From positions 1-64,000 of the forward strand of contig PGZH01000014.1 in the NCBI GenBank assembly GCA_002840155.1: a stretch of DNA of 64,000 nucleotides, read 5' to 3'. This document shows positions 18,550-26,593 of the stretch, piece after piece. A program made the translations under genes and the position numbers. This stretch comes from Gammaproteobacteria bacterium HGW-Gammaproteobacteria-13 (GTDB taxonomy: Bacteria > Pseudomonadota > Gammaproteobacteria > Pseudomonadales > Pseudomonadaceae). Numbering within the stretch: the first letter of the stretch is position 1; every line of letters starts with the position of its first letter. The notes under the pieces were generated by a model. The model was given only the letters and a program-made list of their open reading frames with translations. It had not been told where the DNA came from and ran no database searches.

Positions 18550-19175
18550 TGCGCGGCCGGCTGATTACTCGGCAGTTCCAACTCCAGGCCATCCAATGCC
18601 AGCTGGCAACGATTGAGCAACGCCTGCACGCCCTCCAGATAGCGCTCAGCCCACAAGGCAAAGCCCTGCCCGGCTGCCAGCGCCGGAATGGCGATCAGCA
18701 AGCCCCACACCGTGGTGTAGAGCGCCTGCCACAACCCATCAGCGAGCAGCGCAGGGGTTACCGGGCTGTCCTGCCCGGCGATATTGGCAAACATTTCCAG
18801 CATGCCCAGCACCGTGCCGAGCAAGCCGAGCATGGGTGCCAGCATGCCGATCAGCTGCAGCAAGCGCAGCTGGCGATTAAGGCGCTGGCGTTCCTCCAGC
18901 AACCAGCAGCCGAGCAGCTCTTCGCGCTGCACCGCCGGCAAGGCGCTGTGTTTGAGCAACAACGCCAGGCCATAACGCCAACCGCGCGCACGGCCCTTGC
19001 AGTGCTCGCGCTCACAGGTACGGCAAGCGCTGACTGCGGCCCGCCCAGCGGCAGTGCTCAGCGGCTGTAAACGCAGAAATACGCTGAGGCGCTCAAGTAT
19101 CAGCGCCAGCGCCAGCAGCGAGCACAGTGCCAGCGGCCAACCCAGCGGCCCCATCGCACTCCACCACTGGCTCAT
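18534..19175 (-). CDS. exbB: ExbB/TolQ/MotA-family proton channel protein
   Basis: 213 residues with three membrane helices. The conserved core LQLIGMLAPMLGLLGTVLGM and LADGLWQALYTTVWGLLIAIPAL marks the MotA/TolQ/ExbB channel family. The frame is open to 19286, but ATG 19175 (MSQWWSAMGPLG) gives the family start and lies one base after the phuS stop. A Cys cluster (CRTCEREHC) near residue 50 is unusual for an ExbB and could bind a metal or form disulfides; its role is unknown. Confidence 0.88.
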   Translation of the reverse strand: MSQWWSAMGPLGWPLALCSLLALALILERLSVFLRLQPLSTAAGRAAVSACRTCEREHCKGRARGWRYGLALLLKHSALPAVQREELLGCWLLEERQRLNRQLRLLQLIGMLAPMLGLLGTVLGMLEMFANIAGQDSPVTPALLADGLWQALYTTVWGLLIAIPALAAGQGFALWAERYLEGVQALLNRCQLALDGLELELPSNQPAAQWVLS

Positions 19176-19176
19176 C

Positions 19177-20247
19177 TCAGCACTCCAGCGCTGGCGCGCT
19201 TTCGGCCAGGGCGCGCCAGTCTTCACGCTCGGCAACCCCCGGCTTGCGCGCGCCGAACAGCTGCACCACCAGCTCGCCATTGGCATCGAAGGCTTCCCAA
19301 CTGGTGATCACACCATCGCTGCTCGGCTTGCGCACCCGCCACAGCTCGGTCACGCCAGTGGTCTGCAGGTGCAGATTGAACTCGGGATCGAGCACGTTGA
19401 ACCAGGTGTCCATCCAGCGCAGGTTGCGCACCGGACCGGAGTGAATCTGGATGCAGTGACGGTTGCCGACAAACACCATGATCGGCACTTCGCGCATACC
19501 GGCTTGCTCCAGCAGCTTCGGCAGTTCGCGCACATCCACTGGCTCGGCCCATTCGCGCCCCGCCAGGCGCAGGGCCTGGGTCCGTGTGGTGCCGTGTTTT
19601 TTCAGCAGGGCAAAGAAGTGGTGAGTGTCCTTGAGGGTCGACCAACCCACGCGCAGGGCATTCACATCCACCTGGGCATCGGCTTGCGCCGGCTGCGCCT
19701 GGGGCAAAGGCATCAGCTCCAGTTCGGCGCTCTGCTCAGCCATACGCAAACGCTCCAGCAGCGGCGCCCAGGCACTTAGCTGGCTGTCCTCGGTGAGGAA
19801 GACCTTGTGCACCGCAGTGCCCTGACGGTCGAACACCTGAATGCTGCGTTGGGTGCCTTTGCCGGTCTGCTCTTCGATGGCAAACACACTGGCCCAGCCG
19901 CCGAGGAACAGGCGCAGGTCGATATCGGCCGAGACCACCAGGCCCATCTGGCCATTAGCGGTCACCGTCACCTCACGGTAATAGCCTTTGCGCTCATGCA
20001 CGCAATGCTCGTTGCGGGTCAGCGCCATCACATAACCCAGCTCACCCAGTGCCGGCAGCAGCTGCGCCCAATCCGGCTGCAGACGCACGGTGTCGACATC
20101 GAGGCGGCTGGCCACCAGTTCGGCCTCGCTGACGGCCAGGCGTTCGGCGGCATCGCGGGCACGCAGGCGTGGCTGCTCGCTGCGCAGCACCTGCCAGGCT
20201 AGATACAGGTCATTGGTGGGCGCGACAGGCTGGACGTGTGTGCTCAT
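19177..20247 (-). CDS. phuS: Cytoplasmic haem-trafficking protein (PhuS/HemS)
   Basis: 356 residues made of two HemS-like halves. It accepts haem after import and delivers it to haem oxygenase or degrades it. The N-terminal half has VMALTRNEHCVHERKGYY. The C-terminal half has NRHCIQIHSGPVRNL and MDTWFNVLDPEFNLHLQ, the region that in PhuS holds the haem ligand His. A strong GGAG ribosome site precedes ATG 20247. It is the second gene of the operon, 21 bp after tonB. Confidence 0.93.
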   Translation of the reverse strand: MSTHVQPVAPTNDLYLAWQVLRSEQPRLRARDAAERLAVSEAELVASRLDVDTVRLQPDWAQLLPALGELGYVMALTRNEHCVHERKGYYREVTVTANGQMGLVVSADIDLRLFLGGWASVFAIEEQTGKGTQRSIQVFDRQGTAVHKVFLTEDSQLSAWAPLLERLRMAEQSAELELMPLPQAQPAQADAQVDVNALRVGWSTLKDTHHFFALLKKHGTTRTQALRLAGREWAEPVDVRELPKLLEQAGMREVPIMVFVGNRHCIQIHSGPVRNLRWMDTWFNVLDPEFNLHLQTTGVTELWRVRKPSSDGVITSWEAFDANGELVVQLFGARKPGVAEREDWRALAESAPALEC

Positions 20248-20268
20248 GGAAAACTCCTCACTGATTTA

Positions 20269-20985
20269 TCAACGGCTCGCCGTCAAAGCGAACTGAATAG
20301 GGATCTGTACGCGGCTAGGCACGGCCTGGCCGCCGCTGGTTTCAGGGCGAAAACGCCACTTGGCAACCGCCTCCAGGGCGGCGCGATCAAGGCTGTCCAC
20401 GCCCGAGGAACGCAGCAGATTCAAGCTGCGCTGCTGGCCGCGCTCATCCAGACGCACCTCGACCAGCACCACGCCCTGCTGATTACGCCGCCGCGCCTGG
20501 GACGGGTAATTCGGCTGGCGTGGCGGCTCGCGAAAGCTCGGTTTAGTGCTGAGCACTTCAGCGGCCGGCGTTGCGGCAACCGGCTTTGCGGGCGCGGTTT
20601 GAGCCGCTGCAACCAACGCTGCCGACTGACTGGTTGTCTCGGTTGGCTGCGCTTGCACGGGCTGGTTTTGAGTTGGCTGTGCCACTACCGCTGGCTTTGG
20701 CTTGGCCACTGGCGCCTGCACGACAGGCTTAGGCGCCGGCGCATTTCTAGGCACTACAGCCTGGCGTTGCGGTTGCGGTTGCGGTTGCGGTTGCGGTTGC
20801 GGTTGCTCAGGCTGCTTGACCGGTGCCGGCGCGGCCTGTTGCAACACTGCAGCCAGGCGTAATACCTGGGGCGCTTCACGGGTTTGCGCCGCACTCAACG
20901 CCGGCACTTGCGCATCACCATGCAGCAGCCAGCCGGCGGCATGCAGCACCAGCGACAGCAGCAGAAACAGCGACAAACGCAACAT
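20269..20985 (-). CDS. tonB: TonB-family energy transducer
   Basis: 238 residues. One N-terminal membrane anchor (MLRLSLFLLLSLVLHAAGW) is followed by a Pro/Gln-rich periplasmic spacer with a Gln-Pro run and several Ala-Pro-Lys-Pro stretches. The C-terminal TonB domain reads VEVRLDERGQQRSLNLLRSS and LEAVAKWRFRPET. It couples ExbBD to the haem receptor. It is the first gene of the minus-strand haem operon, 26 nt from the predicted transcription start at the Fur box. Confidence 0.9.
   Translation of the reverse strand: MLRLSLFLLLSLVLHAAGWLLHGDAQVPALSAAQTREAPQVLRLAAVLQQAAPAPVKQPEQPQPQPQPQPQPQRQAVVPRNAPAPKPVVQAPVAKPKPAVVAQPTQNQPVQAQPTETTSQSAALVAAAQTAPAKPVAATPAAEVLSTKPSFREPPRQPNYPSQARRRNQQGVVLVEVRLDERGQQRSLNLLRSSGVDSLDRAALEAVAKWRFRPETSGGQAVPSRVQIPIQFALTASR
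20766..20807. repeat. Hexanucleotide repeat in tonB
   Basis: Six perfect GTTGCG units (plus strand) followed by one GTTGCT, coding for the Gln-Pro run of TonB. The length is a multiple of three, so slippage would change spacer length without a frameshift. Confidence 0.9.
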
Positions 20986-21017
20986 GCAATTACCCAGTCA
21001 AATCGAATTAAATCTAT

Positions 21018-21045
21018 TTGATAATTATTTGCATTAGCATGTCAA
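21018..21045. promoter_or_regulatory. Fur box and divergent haem promoters
   Basis: GATAATTATTTGCATTAGC at 21020-21038 matches 14 of 19 Fur consensus positions. On the minus strand TTGACA (21045-21040), a 16-nt spacer and TATCAA (21023-21018) make a good promoter for the tonB operon, overlapped by the Fur box. The plus-strand promoter for the receptor is not clear, but it would also be covered. Confidence 0.75.
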
Positions 21046-21115
21046 TGTCGTTTAGCTTTGCCGCCGATGCCAACCCGGTGGCCAGAGAAGCCACCTGTAC
21101 GACCCTGGAGTCCCC

Positions 21116-23308
21116 ATGCACAGAAGTCCTCCATTCGCCCGCCGCCCCTGGCTTGCCCTGCTGTTACTCAGCCCATCGCTGGCCCTTGGCGCCGAGAAAG
21201 CGCCGAACCAGTTCGATACGGTGACCGTCACGGCAACCCGCACCGAACAGACCCTAGACCAAGTGCCGAGCACCGTGTCGGTACAGACCGAACGGCAGAT
21301 CGACCAGCAGAACATCAAGAACATCAAGGATCTGGTGCGCTACGAACCCGGCGTGTCGGTGGGTGGCAGCGGTGATCGCTTCGGCCTGGCCGGCTTTACC
21401 ATCCGCGGTATCGGCGGCAACCGTGTACTGACCCAAGTAGATGGTGTCGGTATGCCGGACGCTTTCTCCTTTGGCGGTTTCCTTAACGCCAAACGCGATT
21501 ACGTCGACCTCGACACCGTCAAGCAGGTAGAGATCATCCGTGGCCCAGCCAGTTCGCTGTACGGCAGCGATGCAATTGGCGGCGCGGTGAGCTTCCTGAC
21601 CAAGGATGCCGGCGACTATCTGGACGAAGGCGATGACGCTTACGCCCGCCTGAAAACCGGCTATGACGGCAGCGATGACAGCTGGCAGCGCAGCGCCACC
21701 TTCGCAGCGCGCCTGGGTCAGGTCGATGGCCTGCTACACCTGGGCCGGCGCAGTGGCCAGGCCACGGATACCCACAGCGGCCAGGGTGGTATAGGCGCAA
21801 CTCGCGAGCAGGCCAATCCACTGGATTACCGCACCGACAACCTGCTGAGCAAATTCGGTTGGGATTACAGCGACGGCGGCCGCCTGCAACTGACCTACGA
21901 GCGTTATCAGGACGATACCGACACCCGCGTGCTGAGCAACTACAGCAACACCGCGACCATCCGTACCCAGGATGCTGAAGACCGGGTTGATCGTGAGCGC
22001 TATTCCCTCGCCCATACCCAGCAACTCGACACCCTGCTGGTTGATCAGATCCACAGCCAGCTCAGCTACCAGGACAGCCAGACGCGTCAGCAAACGTTCG
22101 AGGACCGCGTGGTCGGCGGACAGCCACGTTACCGCACACGTGACTCGTACTACGAAGAAAAGCTCTGGGCGTTCAACACCAAGCTGGACAAGGCCTTCAG
22201 CATCGGCAGCACGGAACATGCGCTGGTCTATGGTCTGGACGTCAAACACCTGAAGAACGCGGATCTGCGCGAAGGCGGCGAGACCGTACTGGCCACCGGC
22301 GTCACCACGCCTGTTCTACCCACCAGCGACTTCCCCGATCCGACCACCAAGGAATACGCCCTGTTTGCTCAGGACAGCATCAGCATCGGCCGTTGGACCC
22401 TGCTACCGGGCCTGCGCTACGACCACTATGAGATGAGCCCACACGTCACCAATAAGTACCTCAACAGCCAGGCCACCGAGCGCAACCCAAGCGACTTCAA
22501 GGATTCGGCGCTGTCGCCCAAGTTTGGCGTGACCTACCAGCTCGACGACGCCCACAGCGTCTACGGTCAGTACGCTGCAGGCTTCCGCGCGCCACAGGCA
22601 ATCGAGATCTTCGGCGAGTTCGCCAATCCGGGCATGTACCGCACCCTGGCCAATACCAACCTGAAGGCGGAAACCAGCGACAGCTTCGAACTGGGCCTGC
22701 GCGGCCAGTACGCCATCGGCAGCTTTGGCGCGGCGCTGTTCTACAACCAGTACGACGACTTTATTGAGCAGGTCAGCCGGCCCTCCAGCGTGCCGGGTTT
22801 CCCCTTCGGCGAGTTCCAGTACGTCAACCGTGATCGCGTGACCATTCGTGGTGCGGAAGCCAAAGGTGAGCTGTTCCTCGACCAACTGGGTCTTCCGGCC
22901 GGCTGGAAAGCCCGTGGCAGCCTGGCTTACGCCCGCGGCAAGGATGAAGGGACAGGCCAGCCGATCAACAGTGTCGACCCGCTCAAGGGTGTATTCGGCC
23001 TGGGCTACAGCGAGCCGAGCGGCAAGTTTGGTGGCGAGCTGAGCTGGACCCTGGTGGCGGCGAAAACCCGCGTCGACATGACCCAAACCGCCAATCACGC
23101 CGAGACATCGGGTTATGGCGTACTCGACCTCAACGGCTGGTGGCAGATGACCGACGCCTTCGCCGTGAATGCCGGCCTGTTCAACCTGACCGACAAAGAG
23201 TACTGGCAGTGGGGTGATGTGCGCGGTCTGACCGAAAATAGCCCAAGCCTGGGCCGCTTCAGCCAGCCGGGCCGCCACGCCGCCGTCAATCTGGTCTGGG
23301 AAATCTGA
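21116..23308 (+). CDS. phuR: TonB-dependent haem/haemoglobin outer-membrane receptor
   Basis: 730 residues with a signal peptide ending near SLALGA, a TonB-box-like DTVTVTATR, and a plug domain (LVRYEPGVSVGGS, GRGI-like TIRGIGGNRVL, IIRGPASSLYGSDAIGGAVSF). A 22-strand barrel follows, ending in the aromatic-rich C-terminus HAAVNLVWEI. The haem-receptor signature FRAPQAIEIFGEF is present, with NTNLKAE in place of the usual NPNL. It imports haem from host proteins. It is divergent from the nine-gene import operon and probably Fur-repressed. Confidence 0.92.
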   Translation: MHRSPPFARRPWLALLLLSPSLALGAEKAPNQFDTVTVTATRTEQTLDQVPSTVSVQTERQIDQQNIKNIKDLVRYEPGVSVGGSGDRFGLAGFTIRGIGGNRVLTQVDGVGMPDAFSFGGFLNAKRDYVDLDTVKQVEIIRGPASSLYGSDAIGGAVSFLTKDAGDYLDEGDDAYARLKTGYDGSDDSWQRSATFAARLGQVDGLLHLGRRSGQATDTHSGQGGIGATREQANPLDYRTDNLLSKFGWDYSDGGRLQLTYERYQDDTDTRVLSNYSNTATIRTQDAEDRVDRERYSLAHTQQLDTLLVDQIHSQLSYQDSQTRQQTFEDRVVGGQPRYRTRDSYYEEKLWAFNTKLDKAFSIGSTEHALVYGLDVKHLKNADLREGGETVLATGVTTPVLPTSDFPDPTTKEYALFAQDSISIGRWTLLPGLRYDHYEMSPHVTNKYLNSQATERNPSDFKDSALSPKFGVTYQLDDAHSVYGQYAAGFRAPQAIEIFGEFANPGMYRTLANTNLKAETSDSFELGLRGQYAIGSFGAALFYNQYDDFIEQVSRPSSVPGFPFGEFQYVNRDRVTIRGAEAKGELFLDQLGLPAGWKARGSLAYARGKDEGTGQPINSVDPLKGVFGLGYSEPSGKFGGELSWTLVAAKTRVDMTQTANHAETSGYGVLDLNGWWQMTDAFAVNAGLFNLTDKEYWQWGDVRGLTENSPSLGRFSQPGRHAAVNLVWEI

Positions 23309-23361
23309 CCCAGCAACACGTCTACCGCGCTATCAAGTAGCCGCGAAAAAGAGTTCCACTT

Positions 23362-23386
23362 GGCGCAAGGATGCGCCCTCCTCTTT
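23362..23386 (+). terminator. Possible receptor terminator
   Basis: GGCGCA / TGCGCC stem (23362-23367 with 23372-23377) followed by a pyrimidine-rich tail. The tail has few consecutive Ts, so it is weak. Confidence 0.4.
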
Positions 23387-23434
23387 CACTTCCCTGCCAG
23401 GGCGGCATAATGCCGGCCTGTCGGGGAGGTTCCT

Positions 23435-23761
23435 ATGTTGCGTTTGTGTGCACCGGATGAAGTGGCCGAAGGTCAGAGCCGGGGCTTTGAAATAGCGGGA
23501 GAGAAGCTGTTTGCCGTGCGCAAGGACGGCCAGCTGTATGCCTATCGCAATCGCTGCCCGCACCGTGGTATCCCGCTGGAATGGCTGCCCGACCAGTTTC
23601 TCGATCACAGCGCCAGCCTGATCCAATGCGCCACCCATGGCGCACTGTTTCTGATCGAATCCGGCGAATGCGTCGCCGGCCCCTGCGCCGGGCAATCACT
23701 GCAAGAGCTTGCTATCCGCGAGGATGATCAGGGCATCTGGGTCAAGCTAAACGAAGTCTAA
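23435..23761 (+). CDS. Rieske [2Fe-2S] protein
   Basis: 108 residues forming a lone Rieske ferredoxin. The cluster ligands are visible as C-P-H in NRCPHRGIPLEW and C-x-x-H in IQCATHGALF, separated by 17 residues. There is no signal or membrane anchor, so it is cytoplasmic, like ferredoxin components of dioxygenases or NirD-like proteins. No partner oxygenase is adjacent; its electron acceptor is unknown. Its stop overlaps the convergent lipase gene by four bases. Confidence 0.9.
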   Translation: MLRLCAPDEVAEGQSRGFEIAGEKLFAVRKDGQLYAYRNRCPHRGIPLEWLPDQFLDHSASLIQCATHGALFLIESGECVAGPCAGQSLQELAIREDDQGIWVKLNEV

Positions 23762-24648
23762 AGGCCTGCAGCCTGCAGCCGTTGCGCATGCTCAACAAAC
23801 AGCTTGACCGGCTCGGCGCCTTTGCCGACCAGGCCGAAGGTCTGATTGATGATGTCGAAGTGATCCATCGGGTACTGATCACCAATCACCGTGCCCAGGT
23901 GTGAGCTGTAGCGCCCAACCATGCCATCGCATTGCCCCGGCTCGCGCTGAAAGGTTTTGGCAAACATCCGGCAAGCGACATTCGGCCCGTCGAAGCGGTT
24001 ACCGCCTTTATCGGTGATCCCCGGCTGAATGGTGCCGGACCAGGAGTAGTAGCGCACGCCATTAACCTCCGCCGCGCCCTCACCGCCCCAGACTTCAGGC
24101 AGGCCCTGCGGATACTGCACGTTGAAGGCTGCCACGCCGTCGCTGGTCAGCGATTGCTGCGCCGCGGCCACATCCATCGGCAGTGGCTCGCCTTTATAGC
24201 CGCGCTCCAGCCAGGCCATGCAACGGGCTACGCCACGTAATAGACGCGCCAACAGACGCTCGCGCCAGCTGCCGTGCGGGGCCTTGCGCTTGATAAAATC
24301 CGCCAGCTCCGAGCCATGGTTGGGCCCGGCCACCGAAGTGACGGACGCCACCCACTCGGGCTTTAGCGCGGCCGCATAACGCGCAGTCAGTGCGCCCTGG
24401 CTATGACCGATCAAGTGGACCTTTTCCGCGCCAGTCTCCTGCAACACATCGGCGATACGCAGCAGCAGTTGCTCGCCGCGCACCTCAGTGGAGTGCACCG
24501 AAGACACCAGCACCGGGAAGACTTTTGCACCGATGCGGCGCAGCGCCGTGACGATGCCGTACCAGTAGGGGTAACCGAGCAGGCTGATAAAGCCGAGTAA
24601 ACCTGGCACCAGAACCAGGGGATAACGGGGTGCAGAAGATGTCGACAT
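23758..24648 (-). CDS. Triacylglycerol lipase-like alpha/beta hydrolase
   Basis: 296 residues of the Pseudomonas lipase family I.1. The nucleophile elbow GHSQG places catalytic Ser83, followed by TARYAAALKPEWVASVTSVAGPNHGSE, a signature of the family. The catalytic Asp/His lie near VIGDQYPMDHFD. The start at 24648 (MSTSSAPRYPL) has no signal peptide, and no lipase-specific foldase gene is nearby. The oxyanion-hole HG dipeptide of related lipases reads PG (VPGLLGF). Whether it is secreted is doubtful. Confidence 0.85.
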   Translation of the reverse strand: MSTSSAPRYPLVLVPGLLGFISLLGYPYWYGIVTALRRIGAKVFPVLVSSVHSTEVRGEQLLLRIADVLQETGAEKVHLIGHSQGALTARYAAALKPEWVASVTSVAGPNHGSELADFIKRKAPHGSWRERLLARLLRGVARCMAWLERGYKGEPLPMDVAAAQQSLTSDGVAAFNVQYPQGLPEVWGGEGAAEVNGVRYYSWSGTIQPGITDKGGNRFDGPNVACRMFAKTFQREPGQCDGMVGRYSSHLGTVIGDQYPMDHFDIINQTFGLVGKGAEPVKLFVEHAQRLQAAGL

Positions 24649-24769
24649 AGCAAACCATCCTTGTGTCATACCGCCGAGAAAGAAAGTGCTGAACCACGAA
24701 GCATGCCAATGCCGCTCGTGGGAAAAGTGGGCCGCCTGACATATAGTCCCGGCTTCTCTTTGCGCTGCC

Positions 24770-25507
24770 ATGACCATGCATACCATCGAACGGATTTACC
24801 CGAAGGATCTCAACCCGCTCAACCCGGATGACCAGGCCAGCCTGCAGATTCATATGCAGCGCTATGAGTTCGCCGCCGAACACCTCAGCGGCCAGCGCGT
24901 GCTGGATATGGCCTGCGGCTGCGGCTATGGCACGGCGCTACTGGCCGAGCGCAACCCGGACAAGCAGGTTACCGGCGTAGACATCGACCCGGCGGCCATT
25001 GCCTACGCCCGCGAGCATTACCAGCTGGCCAATCTGCGTTATGAATGCGCCGATGCCGAGCAGTTCAGCAGCGACCAGGGCTTCGATTGCATCGTCAGCC
25101 TGGAAACCATCGAGCATCTGCCGCGCCCGCACGTGCTGCTGGCCAACTATGCGCGCTTATTGGCTGACGGCGGCAAAGTCATCGCTTCGGTGCCGATCAC
25201 GCCAACCCTGGACGGCAACCCCCACCACCTGCATGACTTCAGCAAACGCAGCTTTTATGCGCTGTTCCGCCAGCAAGGGCTGCATGCTAGCCAGCACTTG
25301 GAACAGATTCAGTGGTGGCAGTTCAAAGGTTTATTCTCGAAACAGGTCGATCAGCAGAAACAGCACCGCTCCGAAGGGGTCGGCAATGCTGTGCTGCTGT
25401 ATTACCGCAAGCGCCCTCTGTACCTGTTCAGCCGGCTGTATTCGATGCTGCGCTACGGCTTTAGCAACCGTTATCTGACCTGCGTGTTTACACGCCAGCC
25501 GGCATAG
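24770..25507 (+). CDS. Class I SAM-dependent methyltransferase
   Basis: 245 residues. Motif I is VLDMACGCGYGTALLAE (about residues 44-60), then VTGVDIDPAAIAYAREHY and FDCIVSLETIEHLPRPHVLL, as in Methyltransf_23/UbiG-like enzymes that act on small molecules or lipid-linked sugars. Start ATG 24770 (MTMHTIER); a second ATG two codons later is possible. The 3' end overlaps desB by 20 bases on the opposite strand. Substrate unknown. Confidence 0.83.
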   Translation: MTMHTIERIYPKDLNPLNPDDQASLQIHMQRYEFAAEHLSGQRVLDMACGCGYGTALLAERNPDKQVTGVDIDPAAIAYAREHYQLANLRYECADAEQFSSDQGFDCIVSLETIEHLPRPHVLLANYARLLADGGKVIASVPITPTLDGNPHHLHDFSKRSFYALFRQQGLHASQHLEQIQWWQFKGLFSKQVDQQKQHRSEGVGNAVLLYYRKRPLYLFSRLYSMLRYGFSNRYLTCVFTRQPA

Positions 25508-26576
25508 CCTCGGCAGGGCGCCGGCGGTAGATCCAAATCCGCCTAAGCACTGTCGAGAATTGGCTCCACAGACTGCCGTTGTTGTAGACCTGGCCGTAAC
25601 GCTCGGCGATCTCGCGCACTTCCACGGCCAGCGCCGCATAGCGCCGCGCCGGCAGATCGGGGAACAGGTGGTGTTCGATCTGATGGCTAAGGTTGCCGGT
25701 GAGGATATGAAACAGCGGCCCGCCGTTGAGGTTGCTGGAGCCGCGTAGCTGACGCAGGTACCAGTGCCCCCGGCTCTCGCCGACCACCGACTCCTTGCTG
25801 AACACCGCCGCCTGCTCGGTAAAGTGACCGCAGAAGATCACCGTAAAGGTCCACAGGTTGCGCATCAGATTGGCCAACACATTACCGGCCAGCACCGCCA
25901 GGGCATTGACCCCGATCAACAGCGCCAGCAGTGGGAAGAACAGGTAATCCTTGCCCCACTGCCGCAGGATCTTGGCGTTGAACTGTTTGATCAGCGGGCG
26001 CACTTCGGCCTTGCTCAGCTTGCCCTTGTAGACCTTGTCCAGACGCAAATGCTGGATCGCCACCGAGTACTGGAACAACAGCGCTTGGAGCGTCACCCAC
26101 AGCGGCTGCCAGCGGTAGAACGGCTTCCAGCGCTGCTCGGGAAACAGCCGCACCACGCCATAACCGACGTCATCGTCCATACCCAGCACATTGGTCCAGG
26201 TGTGGTGCACATGGTTGTGGGTGTGCCGCCAGAAGTCGCTCGGCCCAGCGATATCCCACTCGTAGCTGCGCCCAGCAAACTCGGGGTCATTCATCCAGTC
26301 GTACTGGCCGTGCATGACGTTATGGCCCAGCTCCATATTCTCCAGAATCTTGCCCAGCCCCAGCAGCAGCGTGCCGAGCAGCCAGGTCGGCGGAAACCAA
26401 CCGAGCATCAGCAGCCCGCGCCCACTCCAGCAACAGCAGCGCACCGCTGCGCGAATGCGGCGGATATAGCGTGCATCCACCTCGCCCAGATCGGCCAGGG
26501 TGCGCTGACGCAGGGCGTCCAGCTCATTGCCGAAGGCGTTCATTTCATCCGTGGAGAGTTCGCGATCACGACGCAT
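25488..26576 (-). CDS. desB: Acyl-CoA delta-9 fatty-acid desaturase
   Basis: 362 residues. Membrane di-iron desaturase with all three His boxes: HNVMH, HNHVHH and QIEHH. Hydrophobic segments lie before and between them. In P. aeruginosa DesB introduces a double bond into acyl-CoAs from exogenous saturated fatty acids, with electrons from the adjacent flavoprotein. The gene lies 17 bp after the reductase gene in one operon, under the DesT operators. Confidence 0.9.
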   Translation of the reverse strand: MRRDRELSTDEMNAFGNELDALRQRTLADLGEVDARYIRRIRAAVRCCCWSGRGLLMLGWFPPTWLLGTLLLGLGKILENMELGHNVMHGQYDWMNDPEFAGRSYEWDIAGPSDFWRHTHNHVHHTWTNVLGMDDDVGYGVVRLFPEQRWKPFYRWQPLWVTLQALLFQYSVAIQHLRLDKVYKGKLSKAEVRPLIKQFNAKILRQWGKDYLFFPLLALLIGVNALAVLAGNVLANLMRNLWTFTVIFCGHFTEQAAVFSKESVVGESRGHWYLRQLRGSSNLNGGPLFHILTGNLSHQIEHHLFPDLPARRYAALAVEVREIAERYGQVYNNGSLWSQFSTVLRRIWIYRRRPAEAMPAGV

Positions 26577-26593
26577 GGGGATTCCCTCGCAAG

